NCBI GenBank assembly: GCA_002451755.1
Contig: DKDF01000101.1
Coordinates: forward strand, 27,725 to 53,927
Reading direction: 5' to 3'
Source: Ruminococcaceae bacterium UBA6855
GTDB taxonomy: Bacteria > Bacillota > Clostridia > Oscillospirales > Acutalibacteraceae
DNA: 26,203 nucleotides
Below the pieces are notes generated by a model. The model searched no databases. It was given only the letters and a program-made list of their open reading frames with translations, and was not told the origin of the DNA. Each line of letters starts with the position of its first letter. The stretch's first letter is position 1. A program made the translations under genes and the position numbers. Below are positions 1 to 7,037 of the stretch, piece after piece.

Positions 1-1
1 T

Positions 2-406
2 CGTGAAATAAAGACCGTGTATACATATGACGAAAACGGCTGTCTCATCCGTTCGGTAAGCAATGAATATGACCGGGACGGAAATTTCGAAAGCAGCATT
101 GAACGCGAATTTGATCCGCAGACCGGAGCGCGCACAAAGGAAACAAGAACATATATCAGTAGCGTCAAGGAATGCACTTACGAAAATGACAAGTACGGAA
201 ATCCCACGACCATAAAAACATGCCGTATTAAGAAATCGAATGACGGCACCGAAGATAAAGAATACTATCCGGAAATCAACATTGAATATACTTATGAAAA
301 AAATAAGATTACAGCAACAAAAGAATCGGACATCCGTACATATGAATATTTCGGAACACGCCGACTGGACAGAGCGTCATATTGGAATAACTATGAAATG
401 TGGTGA
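2..406 (+). CDS. YD-repeat-like lipoprotein paralog, C-terminal part (5' truncated by window edge)
   Basis: The frame is open from base 2, so this is the last 134 codons of a gene that starts outside the window; a GTG at base 17 is internal rather than a start. The protein is built of short tyrosine-rich units of the form YDxDGN and YENDKYGNP, and resembles the C-terminal halves of the three genes that follow (for example the segment with NDKYGNPTTIKTC matches KDKYENPVSEEC-like segments in the next gene). YD-type repeats form beta-rich, often surface-exposed or carbohydrate-contacting modules in known families; no function can be assigned here. The stop lies 5 bases before the next start codon, so the two are probably co-transcribed. 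Family membership is clear from the repeats, function is not. Confidence 0.75.
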   Translation, partial: REIKTVYTYDENGCLIRSVSNEYDRDGNFESSIEREFDPQTGARTKETRTYISSVKECTYENDKYGNPTTIKTCRIKKSNDGTEDKEYYPEINIEYTYEKNKITATKESDIRTYEYFGTRRLDRASYWNNYEMW

Positions 407-411
407 TTTTA

Positions 412-1557
412 ATGAAAACAAAAAGAATTCTTGCAGCTATCCTCGCTTTTCTCGCACTGGCTTCCTTTGCGGGATGCAAGGGAGAGAAGAAGGACAATTC
501 GACATCGACTTCGGCAGAAACCGTCGGCGTCGAAACGTCGGAAACACAAAGCGATACTGCAAACGGCACATCGGAAAGCAGCAGCGCAAAACAGGTTGAA
601 GCCAAGAAGTCGGAAAAGAAATATTCCAAATATTATCTCGGCATAGACGACTCTGTCTGGAACCACTGGACGATATACAAAGAGCACAGCGTAACCGTCC
701 TACCGTCAGAACACAATAGGTCTTCCGTTTTGGATACAGAATATACATTGGACAGCTTCGGAAATGTCACGCATTATCTCTCATACGAAGACAACAACCT
801 CAATGCGCCAAACGCCTCGGTAAAGTATGAATATGTCTATAACAACGACGGTACGGTAAAGACCGAAAAGCTCTATGCTGTCGAGATCGTAACCACCTCC
901 TATGAATACGACTCCCGGAAGCGTGTAGTCAGGGAAACCGAAACCTATTCAGACGGAACCGACTATTCAAACATAACAACTTATAATTTCAATGCGGCGG
1001 GGCTTCTTACTTCGGAAAAAACCGTTAATATAGCGAGCAAAGCCGTGATGCGGAGCGCCGAATACAGATACGATTCCGACGGAAATATGATCGGCCGCAC
1101 ATCTGTCGACAACACCTCGGACAAAGTCGAGGCATTTACTTACAGCTACGATGCGCAGGGAAACTGCATTATTGAAAAGTGCTTCGGAAACGATGCAAAA
1201 CCCATTCATACAATAGAATCGAAGTACGACCGGAATGGATTTGTTATCTATAAAAAAGAAACGAATCATGAGTCAAACGGCGTCAATGAATATTATTATA
1301 AGCGCGACAAATACGAAAATCCCGTCTCCGAAGAGTGCTACTCAACAGAATCGGGCAAGAAAATTTTGGCGCATAAAACGGAATATACATATGACTACGG
1401 CGAAAACGAGATAAATATAAAAATCAGCGAAATCATATACAATTCCGATGGCAGCGTAGATCTTAAAACTGATTCTGCCTTCATGTGCAAGTACTATAAG
1501 AACACACCGTCGCCCCACTACCTCGAATCATTTAAAGCTTTCGGATTAATGGTTTGA
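412..1557 (+). CDS. Lipoprotein with YD-like repeats (paralog 2)
   Basis: A 381-residue exported protein. I chose the ATG at 412 rather than upstream GTG codons because it gives a clean type II signal peptide: KTKR basic start, hydrophobic core, lipobox ASFAGC with the lipidated Cys at residue 22. A low-complexity Ser/Thr/Glu-rich linker of about 45 residues follows, then the motif KYYLGIDDSVWNHW, then about 250 residues of degenerate YD-like repeats (YEYDSRKRVV, YRYDSDGNMIG, YSYDAQGNC, KYDRNGFVIY). The linker plus YYLG motif plus repeats is shared with the next two genes. It should be anchored to the outer face of the cytoplasmic membrane. There is no enzyme motif that I recognise. No terminator is visible before the following paralog, so they are likely one transcript. 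Confidence 0.85.
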   Translation: MKTKRILAAILAFLALASFAGCKGEKKDNSTSTSAETVGVETSETQSDTANGTSESSSAKQVEAKKSEKKYSKYYLGIDDSVWNHWTIYKEHSVTVLPSEHNRSSVLDTEYTLDSFGNVTHYLSYEDNNLNAPNASVKYEYVYNNDGTVKTEKLYAVEIVTTSYEYDSRKRVVRETETYSDGTDYSNITTYNFNAAGLLTSEKTVNIASKAVMRSAEYRYDSDGNMIGRTSVDNTSDKVEAFTYSYDAQGNCIIEKCFGNDAKPIHTIESKYDRNGFVIYKKETNHESNGVNEYYYKRDKYENPVSEECYSTESGKKILAHKTEYTYDYGENEINIKISEIIYNSDGSVDLKTDSAFMCKYYKNTPSPHYLESFKAFGLMV

Positions 1558-1637
1558 CCCCATTTTTCGTCAGACTTCGGCTCTGCAAATCAAAAAAATC
1601 TCTTAATTCACAAAAAACTTTCAGGAGAGATATATCC

Positions 1638-2777
1638 ATGAAACTCAAAAGAATCCTTGCGGCGGTGCTGGCGCTGCTCATGCTTGTTTCGTTTGCCGGC
1701 TGCAAGAAAAGCAAAAGTAAAAAGCGAGGCGGTCTCGTCTCCGGCAAAGTTTCGCAGCGGTATTCCGACGGTGAAAGCGAAGCCGATGTTTACGCAAACG
1801 GAATAAATCCTAATGCTGAACTGCCGAGCGCCGCGCAGCAGCCCGGCATTTCCGCCGCGAACGCTCCGGCGGGCGGCGATTCCGGCAATGTTGCAAACAC
1901 GTCTTCCGGCAGCAAAGCTTCTGCAAACCCGCACTATTATCTCGGGCTTTACCGCAGCGAGTGGCAGCACTGGGTCGTTGTCAAAAACGCCGCATATGAT
2001 TCGTCAAGCAAATACATAACCGGAAAAAGCGTCAAATTTGACTCGAACGAGAATATAATAGGCGAAGAATATTACCCGTACGGCACATATCGCGCGGAAT
2101 ATAAATATAACTCCGACGGGACGATCGGCTCGGTGCAGACAATGTACTGCTCGCCGGCAAACTATTACTACAAATACGATTCACAGAAGCGGCTCACAAA
2201 AATTACAGAAAAGTCCGGAAATATTATAACCACTGTCACAGAGTTTACATATGACGACAGCGGCAGACTTGTCTTCGTCCGTCAGCGGCTCAACGACGGA
2301 AATCTTGACACCGAATACAAATATGATTCAAAGGGCAACCTGACGGAGTGCATAGATGGCGGAAACAGGTATGTCTATAAATACGACTCGAGCAAACGCC
2401 TTATACTCAGGCAGTGCTACGACACCGAAAACGGCGGCAAGCTCACAACAGAAGCAGAGAGAAAATACGACAAAAACGGATATGTGATCTACTATCGGGA
2501 TATGTATTATTCCGACGAAGGGCAGGTCACAACCGAAGAATTCATCACCAACGATATAAACGGCAACCCCGATCAGGTGAAATGCTACTCAACGAAGAAC
2601 GGAACAAAGACACTTGACTACACCTCGAAAACGGTATACTCCTACAAAGAAAAGGTGACCGCCACCACGCGCTTTACCTACACAAAAAATGAAGATGGCG
2701 GCAAGGCGTTACAGATCACCGAATATGAATATCACCGCAAAGAGGCATTTAAGGTTTCGCCGGATATAGTGATGTAA
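1638..2777 (+). CDS. Lipoprotein with YD-like repeats (paralog 3)
   Basis: A 379-residue lipoprotein. The ATG at 1638 follows AGGAGAGA at a normal distance and begins MKLKRILAAVLALL with lipobox VSFAGC (Cys22); the longer upstream reading would put 28 unlikely residues before the signal peptide. A KKSKSKKR basic patch follows the Cys, then a Pro/Ala/Ser linker, the family motif YYLGLYRSEWQHWVVV, and about ten tyrosine-rich units (YKYNSDGTIG, YKYDSQKRLT, FTYDDSGRLV, YKYDSKGNLT, YKYDSSKRL). The leader and signal-peptide DNA is closely similar to that of the DHHW gene further on, although the mature proteins are unrelated. An intrinsic terminator follows directly. Role unknown; likely a surface binding or structural protein. 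Confidence 0.87.
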   Translation: MKLKRILAAVLALLMLVSFAGCKKSKSKKRGGLVSGKVSQRYSDGESEADVYANGINPNAELPSAAQQPGISAANAPAGGDSGNVANTSSGSKASANPHYYLGLYRSEWQHWVVVKNAAYDSSSKYITGKSVKFDSNENIIGEEYYPYGTYRAEYKYNSDGTIGSVQTMYCSPANYYYKYDSQKRLTKITEKSGNIITTVTEFTYDDSGRLVFVRQRLNDGNLDTEYKYDSKGNLTECIDGGNRYVYKYDSSKRLILRQCYDTENGGKLTTEAERKYDKNGYVIYYRDMYYSDEGQVTTEEFITNDINGNPDQVKCYSTKNGTKTLDYTSKTVYSYKEKVTATTRFTYTKNEDGGKALQITEYEYHRKEAFKVSPDIVM

Positions 2778-2782
2778 GCGGG

Positions 2783-2812
2783 CAGGGACGGTTCAGCCGT
2801 CCCTGTTTTTTA
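2783..2812 (+). terminator. Intrinsic terminator after paralog 3
   Basis: A perfect 9-base-pair stem (CAGGGACGG with CCGTCCCTG), a 5-base loop and a run of six T. It ends the transcript carrying the first three lipoprotein paralogs. Confidence 0.92.
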
Positions 2813-2839
2813 AAAAAATAACCTATATTTCAGTTTTTG

Positions 2840-2848
2840 TGGTATAAT
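2840..2848 (+). promoter_or_regulatory. Extended -10 promoter for paralog 4
   Basis: TGGTATAAT is a consensus extended -10 element 30 bases before the start codon. No good -35 box is seen at the expected distance, which extended -10 promoters can tolerate. Confidence 0.65.
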
Positions 2849-2878
2849 GTGTCTGTCACGAAAATGGGAGGCAGGACA

Positions 2879-3847
2879 ATGAAGAAATTTACAGCGGCAC
2901 TTTTGGCTTTTGCGGCGGTTATGGTCATATCATTTGCCGGATGCGGCGGAAAGGCGGCGGATGCCGGCAGCACCTCGCCGAGCGAAAGCACTGACGCGGA
3001 CACGCAGATGAATTCAGACGGGCAGGCGGGCATGGTGATCTCAGCATATTATCTCGGCATCGGGCTCGACAAAGAGAGCCGCTGGAAGATGACCGAAGAG
3101 GACAAGCAAAGCGCGGACGGCAATTATATCAAAAACAAAGCCACCAAATATGACTCACACGGGAATCTTCTGAGCAGCGATACGGATACTTATAAATACA
3201 CCTACAACGGCGACGGCGCCGTGAAGGAGATAACCCGCTCCGGCGGCCGCGAGTGCGTATATAGCTATAAATACGACTCGGACAAGAAAATCTCTCAGAT
3301 ATCCACGCTGAACGCTTCCGGCAAGGAAGAGGATGTGCTGAAGTTCACTTATAACAAGTCGGGAAAGCTTATCTCAGCGCAGAACGGCAGCAAAAAGGCA
3401 GTGTTTTCTTATGACGGCAACGGCAGGCTTATTAAAAAAGACATCACCGACTCCGACGGGTATACAGTTTCCGATATTTTTGAATATAACGACCGCGGCG
3501 AGCTGATACGCGCGATAATATCGCAGGACGAGTCCGGCATGGCGGAATATACGGAAGAATATCAATATGACGAAAACGGTGCGCTGACAAAGAAAGTTTC
3601 AAAAAATTTCCGCGGCATGACGGAGGAATACGAATACAAAAACGACGAGCACGGAAATCCGATTGAAATAAAATACACCGAAAAAGAGCACGGCGAGATT
3701 TCTTACTCCTCCACCGAGACATACTCCTACGAATACGGCGCGAAGAAGATAGTTGCCGTGGGAAAAACAGGTCGCGGAGGGGTAAAAAGAACATACGAAT
3801 ATCAAAAAAGCCAAAGCGTAATCACGCCCGAGTCGGATATATTCTGA
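2879..3847 (+). CDS. Lipoprotein with YD-like repeats (paralog 4)
   Basis: A 322-residue lipoprotein, the shortest of the family. The ATG follows GGGAGG at 7 bases; the signal peptide starts MKKFTAALLAFAAV and ends in ISFAGC with Cys22. A short Ala/Ser/Asp linker leads to the family motif YYLGIGLDKESRW, then tyrosine-rich units including TKYDSHGNLL, YKYDSDKKI, FSYDGNGRLI and YQYDENGALTK. The unit consensus, KYDxxGxLI followed by 10-15 residues, is closest here to classical YD/RHS-type repeats, but the protein lacks the RHS core and toxin tip. It has its own promoter and terminator, so it can be expressed apart from paralogs 1-3. Function unknown; anchored outside the membrane. Confidence 0.87.
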   Translation: MKKFTAALLAFAAVMVISFAGCGGKAADAGSTSPSESTDADTQMNSDGQAGMVISAYYLGIGLDKESRWKMTEEDKQSADGNYIKNKATKYDSHGNLLSSDTDTYKYTYNGDGAVKEITRSGGRECVYSYKYDSDKKISQISTLNASGKEEDVLKFTYNKSGKLISAQNGSKKAVFSYDGNGRLIKKDITDSDGYTVSDIFEYNDRGELIRAIISQDESGMAEYTEEYQYDENGALTKKVSKNFRGMTEEYEYKNDEHGNPIEIKYTEKEHGEISYSSTETYSYEYGAKKIVAVGKTGRGGVKRTYEYQKSQSVITPESDIF

Positions 3848-3861
3848 CGGCATTAATTATC

Positions 3862-3888
3862 ATCCCGGTCACGCGCCGGGATTTTTTC
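3862..3888 (+). terminator. Intrinsic terminator after paralog 4
   Basis: A 7-base-pair stem ATCCCGG/CCGGGAT with a 7-base loop, followed by TTTTT. Confidence 0.85.
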
Positions 3889-3915
3889 ACTTTGCAAATC
3901 GAAAAATCAAATTCC

Positions 3916-3939
3916 GCACATTTTTTATAAAAAGTGTGC
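3916..3939. promoter_or_regulatory. 24-base near-perfect palindrome, candidate operator
   Basis: GCACA, T-tract, ATA, A-tract, TGTGC: 22 of 24 bases are symmetric around the centre TTTTTATAAAAA. The right end overlaps the TG of the extended -10 box of the DHHW gene, so a bound protein would block RNA polymerase. It lies in a stretch that the otherwise similar leader of paralog 3 lacks. The binding protein is unknown. Confidence 0.55.
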
Positions 3940-3945
3940 TATTAT
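3937..3945 (+). promoter_or_regulatory. Extended -10 promoter for the DHHW lipoprotein
   Basis: TGCTATTAT is an extended -10 element with one mismatch from consensus, 34 bases before the start codon. It abuts the palindrome just upstream. No convincing -35 box is visible. Confidence 0.6.
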
Positions 3946-3978
3946 ATAGACGAGAAAAACTTTCAGGGGAGGTATTCC

Positions 3979-5070
3979 ATGAAACTCAAAAGAATTTTTG
4001 CAGCCGTTCTGGCGGCGGCGATGCTGCTGTCCTTTGCGGGATGCGCGAACAAGGACACTCAGGGCGGCTCTTCCGAGCCCGCGGGAGAACAGACGACCGA
4101 GGAGCGAACCACCGAGCCTCAGACTAATGAGGACGGCAGTCTTGTCAAGCCGAAAAACGCCGTCTCGGTCTCCGACGATGTGAAAATAAAGACCTACAGC
4201 GGCACTTCGCTCATAGAGATCGGCAACCGCGTCATGGAGCCCTACGGCAACGCGTATAAAAATATGAAAGCCTATGCCGACGCGCTCAACCGCCTCAAGG
4301 CGGAGATGCCGAATACGAAAGCTTACTGCCTCATGGCGCCGACCGCCATTGAATTCTATGCCCCGAGCAAATATAACACCGGCGTGTCGAAGTCGCAGTA
4401 CGAGGGTATGTGCTACATCTACGAGCAGTTAAAGGACATAACGCCCGTCAACGCCTATGCCGAGATGGCGGCGCACACGGACGAATATCTCTATTTCAGA
4501 AGCGACCACCACTGGACCACCCTCGGCGCGTACTATGCCTATCGGACGTTCGCCAAGGTCGCAGGGTTCACGCCCGTTGACAAAAATACTCTCCAGACCG
4601 GCAAGCTCTCGCCGTTTCTCGGGCTTTTCTACAAAGACACGAAGAGCACCGCGCTCTCGAACGACCCCGACTATGTCGAATACTTCATTCCGCCCGTCAA
4701 CACAACGGCTATAGCCTCGGACACCGACGCCGCGATGAGCAACAGCTACAGCACCAAAGTCATCAACACCGAGACGACTTCGTCGAACAAATACTTAGCC
4801 TTTGTCGGCGGGGATCACGGCGTTGTCAAGATAACGACCGACGCACAGAGCGACAAGAGCATCGTTGTTATAAAAGAGAGCTACGCGAACGCCTTTGTGC
4901 CGTGGCTCTGCGCGAATTATAAAACAATCTATGTCCTCGACCCGCGCCAGCTGACCGTCAAGCTCGCCGATTTCGTCAAGACAAACTCGATAGACGAGGT
5001 TCTGTTCCTCAACTACATGTTCATCCCCAGCAACCCGAAGTTCATGAACGCGCTTGAAAACATGGCGTAA
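3979..5070 (+). CDS. DHHW-family lipoprotein (SGNH/AlgX-like fold)
   Basis: A 363-residue lipoprotein. The ATG follows GGGGAGG; the signal peptide MKLKRIFAAVLAAAMLLS ends in the lipobox SFAGC (Cys22). A Thr/Glu/Pro-rich linker covers residues 25-58. The mature domain carries the diagnostic SDHHWTTLGAYYAY motif (D176, H177, H178, W179) and a later KESYANAFVPWL motif (Ser301), the expected Asp/His and nucleophile Ser of the SGNH-like AlgX/AlgJ group. Known relatives act in O-acetylation of extracellular polysaccharide; DHHW proteins of Firmicutes are mostly uncharacterised. No membrane-bound O-acyltransferase partner is encoded in this window. It has its own promoter and is the last gene of the exported-protein island. 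Family call is firm, substrate is unknown. Confidence 0.9.
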   Translation: MKLKRIFAAVLAAAMLLSFAGCANKDTQGGSSEPAGEQTTEERTTEPQTNEDGSLVKPKNAVSVSDDVKIKTYSGTSLIEIGNRVMEPYGNAYKNMKAYADALNRLKAEMPNTKAYCLMAPTAIEFYAPSKYNTGVSKSQYEGMCYIYEQLKDITPVNAYAEMAAHTDEYLYFRSDHHWTTLGAYYAYRTFAKVAGFTPVDKNTLQTGKLSPFLGLFYKDTKSTALSNDPDYVEYFIPPVNTTAIASDTDAAMSNSYSTKVINTETTSSNKYLAFVGGDHGVVKITTDAQSDKSIVVIKESYANAFVPWLCANYKTIYVLDPRQLTVKLADFVKTNSIDEVLFLNYMFIPSNPKFMNALENMA

Positions 5071-5368
5071 AACCGCGCCGCAACCAAAAGTAAAAATTAT
5101 TTCACACAAGCAAAAAACAGGCGGCTGATTTTCGGTAGGGGTCGGCGACCTCGACGACCCGCTGCTGACGAAGTCAGCATAAGGCACAGGATTTATTCTT
5201 ATCTGCCGTGAACTTGCAGCTGACAAGAATTAAAACACCCCGCTTTCAATTCTTGCCGCCGTTGGCGTCATAGGGTCGTCGAGTCGCCGACCCCTACAAA
5301 GAAAGCTAAAAAAATATTCTTGTGCTTTGATTTTGCCTGTAATCTAAATTATCAAACAACAAGAAAGC
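5071..5368. other. Noncoding spacer with a structured inverted-repeat element
   Basis: No credible gene is present between the convergent DHHW and MATE genes. Open frames here are short and read through the repeat. The spacer holds the 163-base element described separately. Confidence 0.75.
5135..5297. repeat. 163-base inverted-repeat element with GTAGGGG...CCCCTAC ends
   Basis: The ends are a 26-base left arm (5135-5160) and a 25-base right arm (5273-5297) that are reverse complements apart from one deleted base. Inside are a GCTGAC/GTCAGC hairpin with loop GAA (5164-5178) and CAAGAATT/AATTCTTG inverted repeats (5224-5231, 5248-5255). Each arm is also a small hairpin, GGGTCG/CGACCC. No clear target-site duplication and no transposase are visible. 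The right half recurs at 12360-12418. It could be a miniature transposable element or a repeat-derived structured RNA. Confidence 0.75.
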
Positions 5369-5390
5369 CCCGGAAGATTTTACTTCCGGG
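5369..5390. terminator. Bidirectional terminator between convergent DHHW and MATE genes
   Basis: CCCGGAAG/CTTCCGGG, 8 base pairs with a 6-base loop. It is followed by ACTTTTTATT on the + strand and by GCTTTCTT on the - strand, so it can serve both converging transcripts. Confidence 0.8.
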
Positions 5391-5399
5391 ACTTTTTAT

Positions 5400-6812
5400 T
5401 TAAGCGAGTTTCTTGCTCTCGTCTTTTTTCAGCGTGCGGTAGGTGTAGATTATCACTATCGCCGAGGCGATAAATGCGAGGATATCCGCCGCGGGCATTG
5501 AAATTATTACTCCGTCAAGCCCCCACAAAAGCGGGAGTACGAGCACCAGCCCGACACCGAAAACTATCTCTCTTATCATCGACAGCGCGGTCGAAGCGAA
5601 CGCCTTGCCCATCGCCTGCAGGAAGATAAACGCCGCCTTGTTGACGCAGGCAAGTGTCATCATGCACAGATATATTCTGAAGCATTTCACCGCGAACTCG
5701 GTATAATACGCGCTCTCGTTCGCCGCGCCGAAGATTGCTATAAGTCCGGTCGGGAACAGCTCGACTATTAGCGTCGCTATCGCGCCCGCAGCCGCCTCGC
5801 ATATCAGCAGGCGGGTGAACAGCCCGCGCACGCGGTCATATTTTTCCGCGCCCATGTTGTAGCCCACAATCGGAATACATCCCGCCGCCATGCCGATGCA
5901 CACGGACATGACTATCTGGAAGAATTTCATCACTATTCCGACGACAGCCATCGGTATCTGCGCATATTCAGCGAGCCCGAAAACGGGGTCGAGCGCGCCG
6001 TATTTTCTGATCATGTTATTCGTCGCCGCCATCGCCGCGACGAGGGATATCTGCGCCAAAAAGCTGCAAATGCCCAGCGGAATGAATCTTTTTATCACAC
6101 TGCCGCAGAGCCTGAACGACTCTTTTTCGAGCTTCACGGAGCGCATATGAAACAGATAATATATCGCCATCGCCGCCGTGAGCAGCTGACCGAGCACCGT
6201 GGCGACCGCCGCACCCATCATGCCCCATTTGAACACGAAAATAAATATAGGATCGAGAATAATATTGACCACCGCGCCCGCGACCGTGGAGACCATTGCA
6301 AAGCGCGGGCTTCCGTCCGAGCGGATGACCGGGTTCATCGCCTGGCCGAAAACATAGACAGGAATGCCAAGAGCTATCCAGAAGAAATATTCTTTTGCAA
6401 ACGCGAATGTTTTCTCGTTGACCGTGCCGCCGAACATGGCGATAAATTCATCCGAAAAAATCAGATATAATATGCACAGCACTATGCCGCCCGCAGCGGA
6501 GAGCACGACTGCGTTGCCGACTCCCCTGTGCGCGTCCCCGCGCCTGTCTGCGCCGAGTGATATGCTCACGAACGCGCAGCATCCGTCGCCTATCATGACC
6601 GCTATCGCGAGAGCTATTACGGTCAGCGGGAACACGACGGTGTTTGCGGCGTTTCCGTCCGAGCCGAGATATGCGGCGTTCGCGATGAATATCTGGTCGA
6701 CGATGTTATAGAGCGCCGCGACGAGCAGTGAAATGACGCAAGGTACGGAATATTTGCCCATGAGTTTGCCGAGCTTCTCCTGCCCGAGAAAGGTCTGATC
6801 GTTGTTTTTCAT
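5400..6812 (-). CDS. MATE family efflux transporter (first of two)
   Basis: A 470-residue polytopic membrane protein of normal MATE length, about twelve membrane segments. It starts MKNNDQTFLGQEKLGKL, followed by KYSVPCVISLLVAALYNIVD, the typical first MATE helix; the second half repeats the pattern (IPLGICSFLAQISL, and IVGYNMGAEKYDRV, which matches the family's Y-N-x-G-A loop). I chose the ATG after AAAGGAGAT rather than the longer reading, whose extra 13 residues are encoded by the terminator region. MATE proteins export cationic drugs or metabolites using Na+ or H+ gradients; the substrate here is unknown. The gene has a consensus promoter, and a terminator hairpin sits between promoter and start, suggesting attenuation control. 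Confidence 0.93.
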   Translation of the reverse strand: MKNNDQTFLGQEKLGKLMGKYSVPCVISLLVAALYNIVDQIFIANAAYLGSDGNAANTVVFPLTVIALAIAVMIGDGCCAFVSISLGADRRGDAHRGVGNAVVLSAAGGIVLCILYLIFSDEFIAMFGGTVNEKTFAFAKEYFFWIALGIPVYVFGQAMNPVIRSDGSPRFAMVSTVAGAVVNIILDPIFIFVFKWGMMGAAVATVLGQLLTAAMAIYYLFHMRSVKLEKESFRLCGSVIKRFIPLGICSFLAQISLVAAMAATNNMIRKYGALDPVFGLAEYAQIPMAVVGIVMKFFQIVMSVCIGMAAGCIPIVGYNMGAEKYDRVRGLFTRLLICEAAAGAIATLIVELFPTGLIAIFGAANESAYYTEFAVKCFRIYLCMMTLACVNKAAFIFLQAMGKAFASTALSMIREIVFGVGLVLVLPLLWGLDGVIISMPAADILAFIASAIVIIYTYRTLKKDESKKLA

Positions 6813-6827
6813 AGTTATCTCCTTTGC

Positions 6828-6864
6828 AAAAAAGAAAAGGCGTAAACCCATCCGGATTTACGCC
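6828..6864 (-). promoter_or_regulatory. Intrinsic terminator inside the MATE leader (candidate attenuator)
   Basis: Read on the - strand this is an 11-base-pair stem (GGCGTAAATCC with GGGTTTACGCC, one G.U pair), loop GGAT, then TTTTCTTTTTT, ending about 8 bases before the ribosome binding site. It lies downstream of the MATE promoter, and no other gene on this strand lies upstream to need it, so it most likely attenuates the MATE transcript itself. Confidence 0.75.
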
Positions 6865-6884
6865 TTTCGCTACACGATGAAAAA

Positions 6885-6913
6885 ATTATATCAGCTTTTG
6901 TTTTGATTTTCAA
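6885..6913 (-). promoter_or_regulatory. Sigma-A promoter for the MATE gene
   Basis: TTGAAA, 17-base spacer, TATAAT, preceded by the TGA of an extended -10. The predicted start gives a leader of about 65 bases containing the terminator hairpin. Confidence 0.85.
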
Positions 6914-6978
6914 AGGCAGTTATCATCAAAAATTATCTTTTCTGCGCCCGCGCTTTTATGTAAAAAACGCATGGATGC

Positions 6979-7008
6979 TTGAAACGGCATTTCTGAGTAT
7001 GCTATAAT
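6979..7008 (+). promoter_or_regulatory. Sigma-A promoter for the alpha/beta hydrolase
   Basis: TTGAAA, 18-base spacer, TATAAT with extended TGC. It is divergent from the MATE promoter, with about 65 bases between the two -35 boxes. Confidence 0.85.
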
Positions 7009-7037
7009 TTCCAAAAGATACAGAGGAGGGGACGGAT

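Noticed and set aside
400..411. Upstream GTG start codons for paralog 2
   Set aside because: They overlap the stop of the preceding gene and add residues before a clean lipoprotein signal peptide.
2..3847. Repeated tracts as a CRISPR array or RHS toxin locus
   Set aside because: Repeats are in-frame protein repeats without regular spacers; no RHS core, toxin tip or immunity gene is present.
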